A stretch of 64,000 nucleotides of DNA from Adenanthera pavonina (GCA_026686845.1 JAIVEN010000012.1:22198501-22262500); one strand, 5' to 3'. Counted from the first letter of the stretch, positions 1-12,911 are shown. Numbers and translations are program-made. The notes: generated from the sequence alone by a model not told the origin.

Positions 1-2050
1 CAACGTTTTGTCCCATTTCACCAAGTTTTACTGTGGTGTGGTTGATATAAGTCAATATTGAGAGGTCCTATTAGTATTTGGTAGAATTGTATACTGTGGT
101 GGTCATGATTATAAATAAATGTCAGTTAACAATACTTCATGAACCATGTTTAGATCAATATATATGCATAAGAAATTTTAGTAATCAGAATCATGATTTT
201 AATTTATTCTCCATCCATCCACAAAAAATAAACAAAAAATAACCTATTACTTGTTTTTTAATTAATTTGACATAAAAAATTACAAATTTCTTACATTTAA
301 AATTTCAATCAATAAATAATCTCTAGTGGTTTCAGTATTCTTTTTTTTTCAATTAAAATTAATTTTTTTAAAACTTAAAATTAATTTTCAATTTCACATA
401 TAATAGCCCAAATTGAAGTTCTAATAGACATAATATAAAAATATAATATTAACATAAAGTTACTTTTATTAAAATCAAATTAAAAATGCTCATTATATAT
501 GCAAATTTTTATGTTGAGTATTATAAATTTTGAAATGTCGATAAATTTAATTTAAATTAATATAATTTGGATTATATATAAATAAATATATTGCTATACA
601 TTGTATTTCAATTATATAATTATATATTTTAATAATTATTTATTGATATAAGTATAAATTTTTATGTTACGAGTTTGTATCAGCATAACAAGTTTACTTA
701 AACACACAGGTTTGACAACCTTGGGTAGGAGGCTATCTTGAGTAATATGGACAAAAAACAAGCTGCATAGATAAATAAGTTTTTCAATATGTTAAATATA
801 AGCCATTTTATAAAATGTTTGAAGCATTTATATTTTTTTTTCGGGATATGCCTTTCATTAATTAAGATGGGTAGAGGGATAAAAGTGATAGTATATAATT
901 AAGATAGATATAGAGTTTAATGATTTTAATTAAGGGTAACTTTGGAATATTAATTATGATAATGTTTTTAAAAAATAAAATCCATCAATTTTTAACATCT
1001 TTTCTTAATTTGGATTTGCTTAAAAGAATCTTATAAATAGAACTGAGAGGACCATGAAAAAAGCAAGTGGTATATGGGGTGTCACCTATTAAAATTGTCT
1101 CTCTTATTATTAGTCTTGATGACATGATCAGACATCAAATTTGCCTGTAAGTGGTTATAAAAATATTTACAAATTATTTATTAAAAATGTACTTATCTCG
1201 GTAGAAGGATTTGAAAATTACGTTTTTGTGGGATATGAACTAAGTACCTACTAACTGAACTAACTTTTATTGTGGGGTTATAAGGATTTAATTAGACAGC
1301 AACATTATGTTAACCCCACCTTCTCCTGTTTTCATCTAAAAATAAATTAACCCCTGGCCCCTCCTTTTTCAAGACACATTACTAAAAAAAATTAAGTTAA
1401 AATTTAAACGTAAATTTAATAATAAAACAGTTTGACCTTTCTTTTCTTAAAGAAAAACAAAATAATGAATAGAATTGTCCAAAAATTCTATACTATGGAT
1501 TCCTATCGAACACACTCAACGGGTGTTCTCGATTTGTACGTGTCATTTTTGCGTAGGAGTGATGTTAATCTTCTCATCAATGGAGCAACGCCTTTCCTGG
1601 TTGGTTTTGTTTTCTAGCGCAGACACATAATGGACTCGTACGTCCTTAGAAATTAAAGAATCAAATGCTTGCTCCTTAGAACTTCATTATAAATTAAAAT
1701 ATCCAGCCATGCATTGCAAACTACTCCCTTCGATCGGTTCTTAAATATTGTAAGAAAATTCTAACACTTTTTTTTTTGTCTCCAAATATAAGAGAAATGG
1801 AGTAAATTTTTTGAGTAATTAATGTGATTTTTTTGTATCCTTCACTAATTACCTGTAATTATTAAATTGTAGTCATTTTTATATTATCCAATTCAAACTT
1901 TTAATATGGGTATTTCTGAAAATAAAATCCAGATTGTAATATAATTAATGAGTTTAACTAACAAAATTATTTATTCCTTATATTATTTAAGGAGGGAAAG
2001 ATCTCCTACTTTAATATATCCTGTTCCTCTCCTACTTTAATATATATATA
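1..2050. other. AT-rich intergenic DNA, no gene seen
   Basis: No exon-like open frame, RNA gene or full transposon could be supported. The stretch is AT-rich with many homopolymer runs. Around 1723-1990 a sequence beginning like a Stowaway end (ctcccttcgat) may be a decayed MITE, but no matching opposite end was found. Confidence 0.6.
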
Positions 2051-2128
2051 GATATATATTTATGTATATATATATTGACTCAAGTGTATATATATATTTA
2101 TGTATATATATATTGACTCAAGTGTATA
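2051..2128. repeat. Tandem repeat, two 38-bp copies
   Basis: A unit made of a TA-rich stretch followed by ttgactcaagtgtat occurs twice head to tail (about 2051-2088 and 2089-2128). It is a simple local duplication in intergenic DNA. 2129-2771 beyond it shows no gene; a short GC-richer patch with a twice-used tgactgcatgac motif lies at 2333-2400. Confidence 0.8.
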
Positions 2129-2771
2129 AATGGTGAGCCTTGATTGTGTATTGGGAATATATATATAGGAATTACTTCAAACGTAACGTAACTAAAAACT
2201 GGACATAAACAGGAGCATACAACGTGGGTGGTCTGGTTGGCAAGTGGTGTCCAATAATAGTGAAAGTCCACGTGTGAATTTGGACTTCATATATGTATAT
2301 GTATATGCACACAACACGCCTATGCGGCCGTTGACTGCATGACGCGTTGACCACATCTCAACGTGTGAACTCACACCTCTACGGCTGTTGACTGCATGAC
2401 ACCTTAATCACATCTCATCTATCCAATACCCAATACCCAGTTAGAGCCGGCGAAAGATGCTGCCCGGCTCACATGGGTCTACCTGCAACGGACTGCCCCC
2501 GAAAAGTTTCATTGTCAAAATGGGTTCGGCTTTATAAGCCCTTATACCCCTATTTTTTTTAAATATTTTTTATATAATTATTTAAATTAATATAATTAAT
2601 TATTATTATTATTTATAAAAAAATTAATATAATATTTAAATTTTATAATTTATATATATTACTAATTAATAAAATAATATGTATTTTTTAATATTAAAAA
2701 AAAATGATTTGCTCTGGCTAGTGGGCTCAAGCCCAAAAAATCATTTTTTACTTAAATTTTTATTTTTAAAG

Positions 2772-3330
2772 TTCAGTCCATCCAATTTGTCAAACTAAAT
2801 GGATTGTGCCATTGAACTTAACCCATATTTCTAACCCATATTTCTGGATTTAGCACCCACCATCCTTAATTCCCCCACTTTAAGTACATGATAGTAAAAT
2901 TAGTGTGGGAAAATCTCATATTGAGACCCTCGAAAAAAAGTATTTTTCACATAGGACTCAATTTTATCAATCTTCCAAAAGGACCTGGATCCCTTGCTAA
3001 GTAAAGAAAAAATTAGAGCTGACAAAAACACCTCAAAAATTAAAAGAATAAAATTTAGAGTTTAATCCATCTAGTTTGTCAGACTAAATGGATTGTCCTA
3101 TTTAACTTAACCCATATTTCTGATTTATCACTCACCATCTTTAATTCCCTTAAGTATATGATAGTAAAATTAGTGTGGGAAAATCTCATATCAGGACCCT
3201 CGAAAAAAAAGTATTTCTCACATAGGACTCAATTTTATCAATCTTCCCAAAAGGACCTGAATCCCTTGCTAAGTAAAGAAAAAATTAGAGCTGACAAAAA
3301 CACCCTGAAAATTAAAAGAATAAAATTTAG
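2772..3330. repeat. Tandem duplication of a ~280-bp intergenic unit
   Basis: Two adjacent copies (about 2772-3060 and 3061-3330) align end to end. Shared landmarks are the phrase tagtaaaattagtgtgggaa, a run of A after gaccctcg, and the ending ctgacaaaaacacc. The second copy lacks a small internal repeat of acccatatttct present in the first. No protein is encoded. The copies have diverged by scattered substitutions and small indels, so the duplication is not very recent. Confidence 0.85.
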
Positions 3331-3349
3331 ATTGTTGAAATTAGCTACA

Positions 3350-3775
3350 AAGAGTTAGAAATTTCAATTTTATCACTTATAAATTTAGTTCATTCAACTT
3401 GAATTTTTTTTAAGTTTACCTTTTAGAATAAAATTTGCAATGCTAACAAATTTAATTTATTACTTGAAAATTTAAATTTGTTAGCATTCTATTTAGTTGA
3501 ACAAATTTGGAATGAAAGTTTACCTTTTATATTAAGTTCGAAATTCTGACTTTATTACTTGAAAATTTAATTTATTCTATTTAAAAAAAATTTCAAGCTT
3601 ACCTAGCTTTTGGAATAAAATTTGGACTACTAAAAAAAGTTATATTGAGTTAGAAATTATGACTTTGTCACTTGAAATTTAATTCATTTAACATAGAAAA
3701 TTTTTTAAAATTTACATTCTGAAATAAAATTCAAATTACTGAAAAATATTATATTGAGTTAGAAACTTTTACATA
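3350..3775. repeat. Degenerate tandem repeats of ~120 bp
   Basis: Phrases such as gagttagaaat, acttgaaaatttaattta and gaataaaatttg recur in the same order three to four times, giving a decayed tandem array with units of about 120 bp. No coding potential was seen. It directly abuts the MITE that begins at 3778. Confidence 0.6.
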
Positions 3776-3777
3776 TA

Positions 3778-4063
3778 TTCCCTCCGGTCCCTATTATAAG
3801 ATGTTTTTAATTACCGCACGTGGATTAAGAAAAGTTGGTTACAGTCTAAAATTAATGAAAAAAAGTTCTGATATTCCCATTTTGTCCTTAAAGAGAAAAT
3901 AAAAATATATTAAATAGGAGGAGAGAGAAGTTAATTGAAACTTGTAATGAAAGCATTTAATAGGGGCAAAATTGAGACTAAAATTAAATTTATTACTTAA
4001 CATCTTATATTTTAGACCAGACAAGTTTTCTAAATAACACCCTATAATAGGTACCGGAGGGAG
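3778..4063. mobile_element. Stowaway-like MITE (Tc1/mariner type), 286 bp
   Basis: The element starts ttccctccggtccctatta and ends with the near-exact reverse complement (ataggtaccggagggag). It is flanked by TA on both sides (3776-3777, 4064-4065), the target duplication expected for Tc1/mariner MITEs. It has no coding capacity. A second element of exactly the same length and clearly the same family is at 16708-16993. It sits about 370 bp upstream of the TATA box of the trehalose-phosphate phosphatase gene, so it is part of that gene's upstream region. Confidence 0.85.
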
Positions 4064-4329
4064 TATTCTCATTTAAAAATTTAGTTTCTTTTACTTAAAA
4101 TTTTTTTTTCAAGTCATTGGGGTAAGTTTGTCCCGTCAATCTTTTCTTTTCTCTGCCAACAACGCTAGTCCTTCTCGGAGAACAAATGAAACATCCAATA
4201 ATGAGGTGTTTTTCTTTTGGGCAGAAGAACAGTGCCCACATATCGGTCTTCCATATAATGAGTGTACAAACTTGCTTTGCCTCTGCCATATTTTGAAACC
4301 TCATCACTTCCCTTTCTCTCCTACCTCGA

Positions 4330-4335
4330 CACGTG
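4330..4335 (+). promoter_or_regulatory. G-box (CACGTG) upstream of the TPP gene
   Basis: A palindromic CACGTG inside the longer palindrome ACACGTGT lies about 95 bp upstream of the TATA box. This is the core bound by plant bZIP and bHLH factors and matches an abscisic-acid response element core. Function here is inferred from position and motif only. Confidence 0.5.
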
Positions 4336-4428
4336 TTTCTCTTATTCCTTTACTTTCACTTTCTCCTCAAATTATACTCTCCGACCCTAGCTACTCTTCT
4401 TTTCCTTCCATGTATTGTCAACTCTTCC

Positions 4429-4435
4429 TATAAAT
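4429..4435 (+). promoter_or_regulatory. TATA box of the TPP gene
   Basis: TATAAAT lies 109 bases before the start codon at 4538. It is followed by a pyrimidine-rich stretch typical of plant 5' leaders, placing transcription start near 4460. It also argues against translation starting upstream of 4538. Confidence 0.6.
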
Positions 4436-4537
4436 CCGACCCTTCACTTCCCCTTCTCTCCCATCTTTCTCTCTCCACTGGGTTTTGTGTTTCATTGTCT
4501 TCACCAGTTGGGTTTTGTGTTTGCACTTACAGTGATC

Positions 4538-6456
4538 ATGACGCAACAGAATGTGATAGTTTCAGAAGCAAATCCTGGATTCAACATGGGTATTCCCAAG
4601 AGGAAGAGGCTGCTTAAGAACCTTGAAATCAATGCTTGGGTTGACACCATGAGAGCCTCTTCCCCCACCCATGTCAAATCCAGCCCTTCTCTTGCCGAAG
4701 AACATAGCTCTTGGATTGTTAGTATCGCTCTCCTCTCTAGCTCAACCCCTCCCTTTTATTGTTTGAACGTTGGATTGACATTATTGTTTACCAAACAGCT
4801 TCACCACCCCTCAGCATTAGACATGTTTAAGCAAATCATGGATCCCTCAAAAGGCAAGCAAATCGTCATGTTTCTGGACTACGACGGCACGCTGTCGCCC
4901 ATCGTCGATGACCCTGACCGAGCTTTCATGTCCGATGAAGTAAGTTCTTAGCTCAAAACTACGTGTCCTATTCCTTTTCCTGGTTCTCTACTGGATTTCC
5001 TACTATTATTAGATTTCATGATGTATATATCAGATGAGAAAAACAGTGAGAGAACTTGCGAGGTGTTTTCCAACTGCCATAGTAAGCGGTAGATGTAGAG
5101 ACAAGGTACTGGTCTCACGAAGTTGTCTACTATAATTCAACGGTTTCCATCTTTTTTTATGTCTTGACCCCCCATTAACTTCCCCTTTGCTTTGGCAACA
5201 ATAGCTGTACAACTTTGTTCACTTGGCAGAGCTATATTATGCTGGAAGCCACGGCATGGATATCAAGGTCCCGACCAAATGCTCCAAATACAATAAAGTG
5301 AGCAAACCAGAGGCAATTCCTTTTCAACCCGCCAGTGAGTTTCTTCCCATGATAAATAAGGTTTGTCTTTTCTCTCACCCTCCCTCTTATTCTACTTGGT
5401 TTTATGCCAGTTTACAATGTTCATTAATAAAATTGTTTATGGTATCAACTTTCAGGTGTACCGAGCGTTAGTTGAGAAAACCAAATCAATACCAGGAGTG
5501 ATGGTGGAGAACAACAAGTTCTGCGTCTCTGTTCATTTCCGTTGTGTTGATGAGAAGGTATAGTTGTAAACCCTTAGGTGGTGTAGGTTCTCATGTGGGT
5601 ATTGCTTTGTTCTAGAAAAAGTCTAAACTTGTGCACAATACACAGAAATGGAGTACACTAGCACACCTAGTGAGATCGGTGCTAAAGAAGTACTCGAAGC
5701 TTCTTCTTACCCAAGGAAGGAAGGTAGGCTGGCCATAATTATGTTTTACTCATTTATTTTTTGTGGGGTATTTGATTTCTCTTAAAGCTGCCTATCAAAG
5801 CGAAAAAAAAAAAATTAACAAGAGAAATGTCTCACTTTCACTTCTGGTTTGTCTAATACAGGTATTTGAGATTCGTCCCACTGTTAAATGGGACAAAGGG
5901 AAAGCCGTAGAATTTTTGCTAGAGTCATTTGGTGAGTTCAAAATCGCTTGCAACAATGAGTGCCATATTACCTTCTTATAAGGTGTACTTCAATCTGAAT
6001 AATGAATTATTTTCAATAGGATTCGCCAATTGCACTGATGCCTTCCCTGTCTACATTGGGGATGATCGAACCGATGAGGATGCCTTTAAGGTATCTAATA
6101 CATGTTTACTTGTTTTTCAAGAGGTCTTAATTAAAAAATACTAAGAATTTCCTTAAATTGGGAAAATTCACACTAATTTTTTTAAACTTTTAATGGTGAG
6201 AATAGAAACTGAGAGACAAAGGACAAGGTGTTGGCATTCTGGTGTCCAAATTTCCAAGGGACACAAGTGCATCTTACTCTTTACAAGAACCCAAGGAGGC
6301 AAGTAAAACTTAATTATCATTTGTTACATTATATACTTCTAGGCATGCTTACAATATTGAGAATTATTTACATGCATGCAGGTTAAAGAATTTCTTCAAC
6401 GTTTGGTGGAGTATTGGAGGAAACAAGTATCTCAGCGTGCACGCTCTAAAGCGTAA
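4538..6456 (+). CDS. TPP: Trehalose-6-phosphate phosphatase, 10 exons, 345 aa
   Basis: The enzyme removes phosphate from trehalose-6-phosphate to give trehalose, the second step of plant trehalose synthesis; the substrate is a sugar-status signal. Exons read from splice sites and family alignment: 4538-4717, 4799-4939, 5034-5105, 5205-5360, 5456-5557, 5646-5723, 5862-5931, 6020-6090, 6206-6298, 6382-6456. All phases agree and give 345 residues, slightly short of the usual 350-390. The HAD-family nucleophile motif FLDYDGTLSP puts the key aspartates at 87 and 89; GSHGMDI, NKFCVSVHFRCVDEK and the metal-binding GDDRTDEDAF (280-289) are intact. The N-terminus with KRKRLLKNLEINAW and WVDTMRASSPTH is typical of plant class II TPPs. 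The first ATG in frame is 4538, downstream of the TATA box. The last intron (6299-6381) is GC-AG (AG|GCAAGT). Intron 1 (81 bp) has no stop and a length divisible by three, so its retention would stay in frame. Confidence 0.93.
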
Positions 6457-7454
6457 ATGATTCTTGAGATGACATATACATCCATATACCTTGTCCTTGC
6501 CATTTATATTGAGTTTGGGGCCGGGTTTTATATATATATATATGTAAGGCCTTTTGTAATTTTGGTTTAGTTTCATTAGGAAAACACAAAAATGTAAGGA
6601 AAAGAAATGACAAAAGTGTCATTCCTATGTATCCAAGCTCCTCTACACATTGATGTAACCATATTTAACTAGAGAGCAAATATCTGTAACTTTCTAGGCA
6701 CATGTAAGTGCATTCAACTAGTAGTACTGTTTTCCCTATATCTTTTGACTAATTCCACATCATATTCTTAATAATAATTATTATTATGTAGTTTTCAAGC
6801 CCCAAACTATATATGTACAACTGAATGCATGAATACATACCTTCAATATTTTATTTGCTTACTTGATATTGAGACTTACTATTTAATGTTGTTGTGAAAT
6901 TAAAGTATTTACAAGACCTCATACATTGAAATTTAAAAACATAATCTTACATTCAAAGTTCGATTAAGTTGTGTATGTATAAGAGGACTTGACACAAATA
7001 CTGATATAATTGATCATTATGTACGCTAATTAAGTGATAAACTTATTATCATGTATATATTGTTTTAGTTTATATAATTTTGCCTTAAAAATATGCCAAA
7101 CATGCCCTAAGAGAGTCTAAGAGCCGACAAAGGCACAAATTATGTCTAAATTTAATCAAAGTTCAAGCATTAAAACTATCTTGGATTTTGCATGATATAA
7201 TTGCTCGTCGTATGTTCAGTATAAGTCAAACAAGGACCAATGTTTCGTATTTGTATGTCAAGAAGAAAAAGGAAAAACTGGCCACGCACTTATTTTGGCA
7301 TAAGTAGTTTATTGTGAACAGTTTAATTATTTGATTAATTACTTTGTATCATATATTAATATCTAAGAGAGGCTAAGAAACATGAACGAAACATGACACT
7401 AAAAACTCGGTAGATTTCAATTCTTATATTTGAGGTGGTGTATTTTGAGACTAA
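6457..7454. other. 3' flank of the TPP gene, no other gene
   Basis: The first 200-300 bases are the likely 3' untranslated region. The rest is AT-rich intergenic DNA with no open frame or repeat I could delimit. Confidence 0.55.
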
Positions 7455-7866
7455 GGGCCTATTTAGTTGATCTTTTTAAAAAAGAAACCATAATTTAAAA
7501 AAAAAATGTGTTTGGTTAAACATAAATTATTTTTTTTTTAAATGAAAAATGGATTAAACTATGGTTTTGGAAAAGAAGAGAGAGAGTTTTTTTTTCTTTT
7601 CCAAAACAATGGTTTTGCAAAAGAAAGTGGATACTGACTTTATATTATACATCTAAAAATACTTTTAATTCTTATCATCCAAACAAGTTTTTAATCAAAC
7701 AATGGTTTTTCAAAATAATATTCAAACATAACAACTTACAACAAAACGGACCCTAAGAATATCTAAACATAATAACTTACAACTTATTTTTACTAAATTT
7801 TATTTTTATAAATTTCATTTATTTTAACTTATTTTTATAAAACTAAAAACCAAACGGGTCCTAAGT
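7455..7866. mobile_element. hAT-like MITE with a duplicated end
   Basis: The stretch begins gggcctatttagttga and ends ccaaacgggtc, an imperfect terminal inverted repeat of the common plant 'GGGCCTGTTTGG' type usually assigned to non-autonomous hAT elements. An internal copy of the right end (caaaacggaccctaag, 7743-7758) is followed by a second right end, so the terminal ~110 bp appears duplicated. Both right ends are followed by taag. No protein is encoded. Confidence 0.6.
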
Positions 7867-9778
7867 GTTTGACTTAATGCATTTGGTATGAATTTAACTA
7901 AGGAGTAGCAAAATAATTAGATCGATATGAATTTTTACAAAATTTTGTAATTGGCACAAGCATGCATGAATATGAATGTCATTTGATTGAGCGGATCGTT
8001 AAAGAGGTTTCTAGAAGGATTAATCACAGGCCTTTGCATGTGACTAAATGCCCAGTTGGAGTTGAGTCTAAAAGTAAAGTCTCCTATGGATGTTGAATCG
8101 TACTATTATGTAGTAGTTACAAAGGGAATTGAATGCATGCATGCAGCAAGCTTGCGTTTTGGGGTGTACTGGAACCACGTTTTGCTTCATTATTGGCTAC
8201 AGTGTGGAACCACGTCCAGTATAATAAATATTGGCTACAATGTACGTAGAACCATGTCCAGTATAATAAATAAAAGCCTATAAATCTGCAATCCAGAGAC
8301 GGTGGGTCATTACTTAGGACCACAGGTAAGTAAGGACATGTGCACTAACCACAAGTTATACGAAATCAGTAAGATATCCAAACGGTGGAGATAAGATAAT
8401 CATAAGTATTAATAATTGGATTTTTGGAGATTCAGATTAACAGTCTTATAAGCTTTTGATATGGTGTATCCGTAGATGACTCAAACAGTGGTAGTTGTGA
8501 CTTGGAAGTAAGACTTTTTGGTGGTGCTCGATCTAACAATGTTGTATCATATGCCTCTTTATTCAACGTTTGTATTAGTGTTCCTTAATTTGTCTCATTA
8601 TAAGTTTTTTTCACCTCTCATTATCACCACCAAAATATCTGTATTCTATATATATATATATATATATATTAAAAGCTGCTGGATTCTAGGTGGATCAATT
8701 ATTGGTGCCCGAGGAGGAAAAATATTTATGTGATAATTGTTTTGACAGAGCATTTGAGCTTTTGATATGGTCAACATGAAAATTGCGTTTGTTTGTTGTT
8801 AAAATTGACCATATATATGAGCACGATTGAATTATTTAGAGATACTGGTTATATTGGATATATATATATATATATATACGCAGGTTGGGTAAATTATATG
8901 CAGGTAGGTTGGCCATAAATTAAGAATGAAAATTTCATGCCCCATTTAAAAGCACTTTGTTTTTAATATATCCACTGGATATAGCCTTTATTTGAAATAA
9001 CAATTGAGAAAAACCGAGTGGTGGGGGTCACCCGGGGAGTTAGAGATGTCTTGGCCATGGGGAGCAAAGTGCCTTGTCTCTCTGGTCTCTGAATGCTTAT
9101 ATTATATATGTAAGATGTCTATACTCCCTCCAATCCTATTTGCAAGTGAAAATTTTTCTTTTTTGATAGTCTTACTTATAAGAAAAAAGAGAGAGCTAAT
9201 ATTACATTATTTTTTTTACTAAAATTATTCTCATTCATTAATAATATTAAGAGTTATGAAGTAATTTTTTAAAGGAATTAAAAGAGAAAGAGATTAATTA
9301 AGAGTAATATTAGAATCAATTGAATATGTGAGGCAAATTAATTACTTTTAACTAATTTCAACTCTCTTCCTTAATATTTGTAAATTATTTTTTTTCTTAT
9401 ATGAAATGATTGTATACAAAAAAAATTGGAGCAGCACCTGTCAAGTGAAAAATGATGAAAAATTATTTAAGGTGATTTGAGCATTTACAAAGAAGAGAAT
9501 AAGAAAAGCTAGTAAGAATAATTGATCAAATGACTTGGAGTCCTATTAAGAAGAATATTAAGAGAAATTATAAGATCAGACCTCTTGATAAATAATTTAT
9601 CTAAAAAAATAATATTTAATAAAATTTATTGATATTATATAATGGTTATAGCTGATTTCCTCTAATAAGATAAGGTTAATTTTGTTGCCATATATAAAAA
9701 GGATGAGATGTATGGTGCGGCTCACGCAAATCTCCTCTCTCTATCTGATATGTTTTATTTGTCAGGGTACCGCATGAT
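7867..9778. other. Intergenic DNA with TA microsatellites
   Basis: No gene was supported. TA dinucleotide runs lie at about 8647-8670 and 8857-8878. A phrase around ggaaccacgt/tccagtataataaata is repeated two to three times at 8168-8275. From 9124 (actccctccaatcctatttgc) a Stowaway-like left end is visible, without a convincing right end. Confidence 0.55.
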
Positions 9779-9950
9779 TGTGTGAGTTGCTCTGTCATTG
9801 GTTGCGAGATTGTGTGTGTTGCTCTGTCATTGGTTGCGAGATTGTGTGTGTTGCTCTGTCATTGGTTGCTAGATTGTGTGTGTTGCTTCCTCATTGGTTT
9901 TCTCGCACTTCATAAGCGTTTGTGTTGCTTTCTCATTGGTTTTCTCTCAC
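9779..9950. repeat. Minisatellite, ~34-bp unit, about five copies
   Basis: The unit gttgctctgtcattggttgc plus gagattgtgtgt is repeated head to tail three times almost exactly. Two more diverged copies follow, in which the unit becomes ttgcttcctcattggttttctc. The repeated open frame seen here is a by-product of the array and not evidence of a gene. Confidence 0.85.
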
Positions 9951-12911
9951 TTAATTTTTATGATTATTATTAAAATCAGACCGAATCTGCTGGCTCGACC
10001 GGTCGTATTAAGAATCGGTGCCTGGTTCAGTCTGGTTATAGTACACGATCAATACTGTTCAAAACCGGTGAGAACTGGTCAAGAACCGGTGAAACCGGCC
10101 TTGAACTGATCCTGAACCAGTTTGAACTAGTTTTGCATTATTTTTTTTAAATATTTTTTTTATTTTTAAGATAAAATAACATCATTTTTAGTACAAAATA
10201 TGTTTTTTTATATATTATAATATTATATAAGTATTATTATGATATATAACTATTAAAAATTATATATTTACTTAATAAATAATAAATAATATATTATTAA
10301 TTTATTATTTTGAACTCAAAATATGATTATAGATGAATATTAACTTATTTAAATTAAAATATTGAATTATGAAACTTATTAATAATTTATTTATGGTAAA
10401 TAATAGATTGATAATTCAATATTATTTATGTTGAGAATTTAATTAAGTTATAAAATTTGTTTAAATTTATATTATTTGTTTTAAATATATTATTTTAATC
10501 ACTACTGGTCCAACCCCGGTTCGACCTCAGTCAAACCATTGAGCCTTGAACTAATACCTTGTCCAGTTCAATGTCTGGTCCGGTTCTAACAACATTGCTT
10601 TTTATACATCTTCATTCTTTATCACGTATCACCATATTATGATCTCAAATATATCCTCCTTTCTATTCATATTACAAGATATTTTGTATTAATTACATAT
10701 ATACTTCCTCTATTTCTTTTTATAAGAAATTTCCAATTATTTTATATAGATTAAGAAAGTTAGTTATCTTCTTAAAATCCTAAAAGAAAATCAAATATTC
10801 TTTTTTTACCCCTATTTAATATACTAATGTAATCCACATTAAATATCATTTAACCAATTAAGAATGTCTCTTTCGTCCAAAAATTTTAATAATAATTTAC
10901 TAGAAGAAATAAATGATGAGGGTAAAATAGGAAAAATCTTATTAAACATTACAAGATCCCTTATAAAAAGGGCAAAAAAAAAAATTTTAGAAGATCCCTT
11001 ACAAAAAGGACTGGAAAGAGTATTAAAAAAAATCATTTTTCACCTTAAATCAATATAAAAAGTACTAATATTTTTTATTTTACTCTTATTAAATATTTTA
11101 TTATATTATTATTGTAAGATTATAAATGAAGAAAGAGAAATAATTAAAAATAGGGGTAAAATAGGAAAAAAATATCTAACACTCTATATTTTGAACTAGA
11201 AACTTATAATACAAAATGTCATATAATATTGATCGGAAAAGAATATAACTATGGATAGATATATGTATATTTTATTTATATTATTTCCTCTATTTCTCAA
11301 AGCCAACAAGACCCTATTACCCAACATCAAACAAAGCCACAAAAAATATGTATTCACTTTTTTTTTAAGTTTTAGAAATATATAATTGAGTTTTTAAAAT
11401 TGGACTTAACAAACATGTATATTTTTCTTTTGCCCACTTAACGAAAAATTAATGAATAGTTCAAATATATTTTTAAAACAAAAAATAAAATAATTCAAGT
11501 ATATATGTAACTTGTATTCAATGATAAAGTAAATTTTCATATAAAGGAAACATTTTTTTCAACAAAACAATATGAAGTGATTATGATATATAAGGTGACA
11601 ATAATTGCATTAAATAGTAGTACTTCCTCTGATCCTTAATATAAGACAGTTTTAACCAAATTAACAGGATTAAGAATTAGAATTAAAACTAATTAACTAT
11701 CTCGATTTATCAAAAAATTTCAATATTTTTTCAAAACTATCCTTATTTAATCTCTTTCTCTCTCTTTGGATACATTAAATAGGAATTTTTTTTGGAAATG
11801 TATAATAAATACTACCTCATATATTGTCAAAGGTCTTATATTTAGAATCAAAATAAAAGATCTTATATATAGAACTAGAGATGGTAACGGAGGTATGTTA
11901 AATGTAATAAGTTTTAAGCAGTGTTTGGTTGGTTTGCATTGAACTCCTTAGTTCCTCTTGTGGGTCCCTTGTCCTTTTTATATTACCATGAATTTGTTAA
12001 TAAATGTCATTGTCCGGACTTTTTCTTGTATTTTTTTACCAACAAGGTATCCATCTAAAAATCTTGAATATGCCATGTTTTTAAAAAGTAAATGTATTGG
12101 TAGTTAATTCAAAATTGTTAATTAAGTTTCAACTCCGTTGTCAATTTTTAGAGATAATTTAAATTGATTTATAAGTGGGGTAATAGAGTTAGAAAGCGCA
12201 TCACTTTTTTAAAATTTTGAGAATTATCATTTTAAATAAAATACTTTTATTTGGCCTCTTCAAAAAATAAAAATTGAAGTAATCCCATAAAAAGAAAAAG
12301 TAAGACTATCACCTTAAAAACAAAGTTTCAGGATAAATTAAAAGATGAGTTTGAGATGGTATAAATAGTGCATTTCTGTTTCAAATCCACAGTAATATAT
12401 TTTGATAAGAAATTAACATTCTACTATTCATGGCATTTGATAGTACAATTCCTTACAACTTAATCCATATGCAACCATCATAAAGCTTGCTAGAAAAACA
12501 CCGGACCCCTCCAGACTTCATCTAGAAGTGAATCCTATGCAGTTGCCTAGAAATTCATGTTAATTAGACATATGAATTTAAAGAAGAGAATTGGAAAATT
12601 TAAAAAAAAAAGAAAAGAAAAGAAACAACGTGCAACTTTAGATGAAATCACATTGTTGATGGCTTAAGAATAACAGCTAGAATAGCCTATGCTTGTTTGT
12701 CGTGTAATAATACAATGTTTTGTTTATCTCTTAGGTGGTTTTGTTACATCTTGATGAACTATTGAACACATCTAAGATGTTAAGCAATCATCAATTATCT
12801 GGAGAGAGATTCCTCAGCCTTGGAAATTCCAAGCAATTTAAGCTCCGGTTCAATAAATGATAATAAGCTGCATTGTTGCACATTTTGTTGGCTGTTAATG
12901 TTGCAGAAGAT
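9951..12911. other. Intergenic DNA with decayed repeats
   Basis: At 9975-10135 and 10500-10590 there are clustered variants of aaccggt/ggttcga that face each other and may be the ends of a decayed inverted-repeat element. Stowaway-like relics are suggested at 10700-11060 and 11625-11897 (ends resembling acttcctctgatcc and taacggagg). None has both ends and target duplication clear enough to call. No gene seen. Confidence 0.5.

Noticed and set aside
4415..4537. Upstream in-frame extension of the TPP coding region
   Set aside because: There is no ATG before 4538 in this frame, the stretch overlaps the TATA box, and its pyrimidine-rich translation does not match the family.
9782..10109. Repetitive cysteine/valine-rich open frames
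   Set aside because: They are translations of the 34-bp minisatellite.
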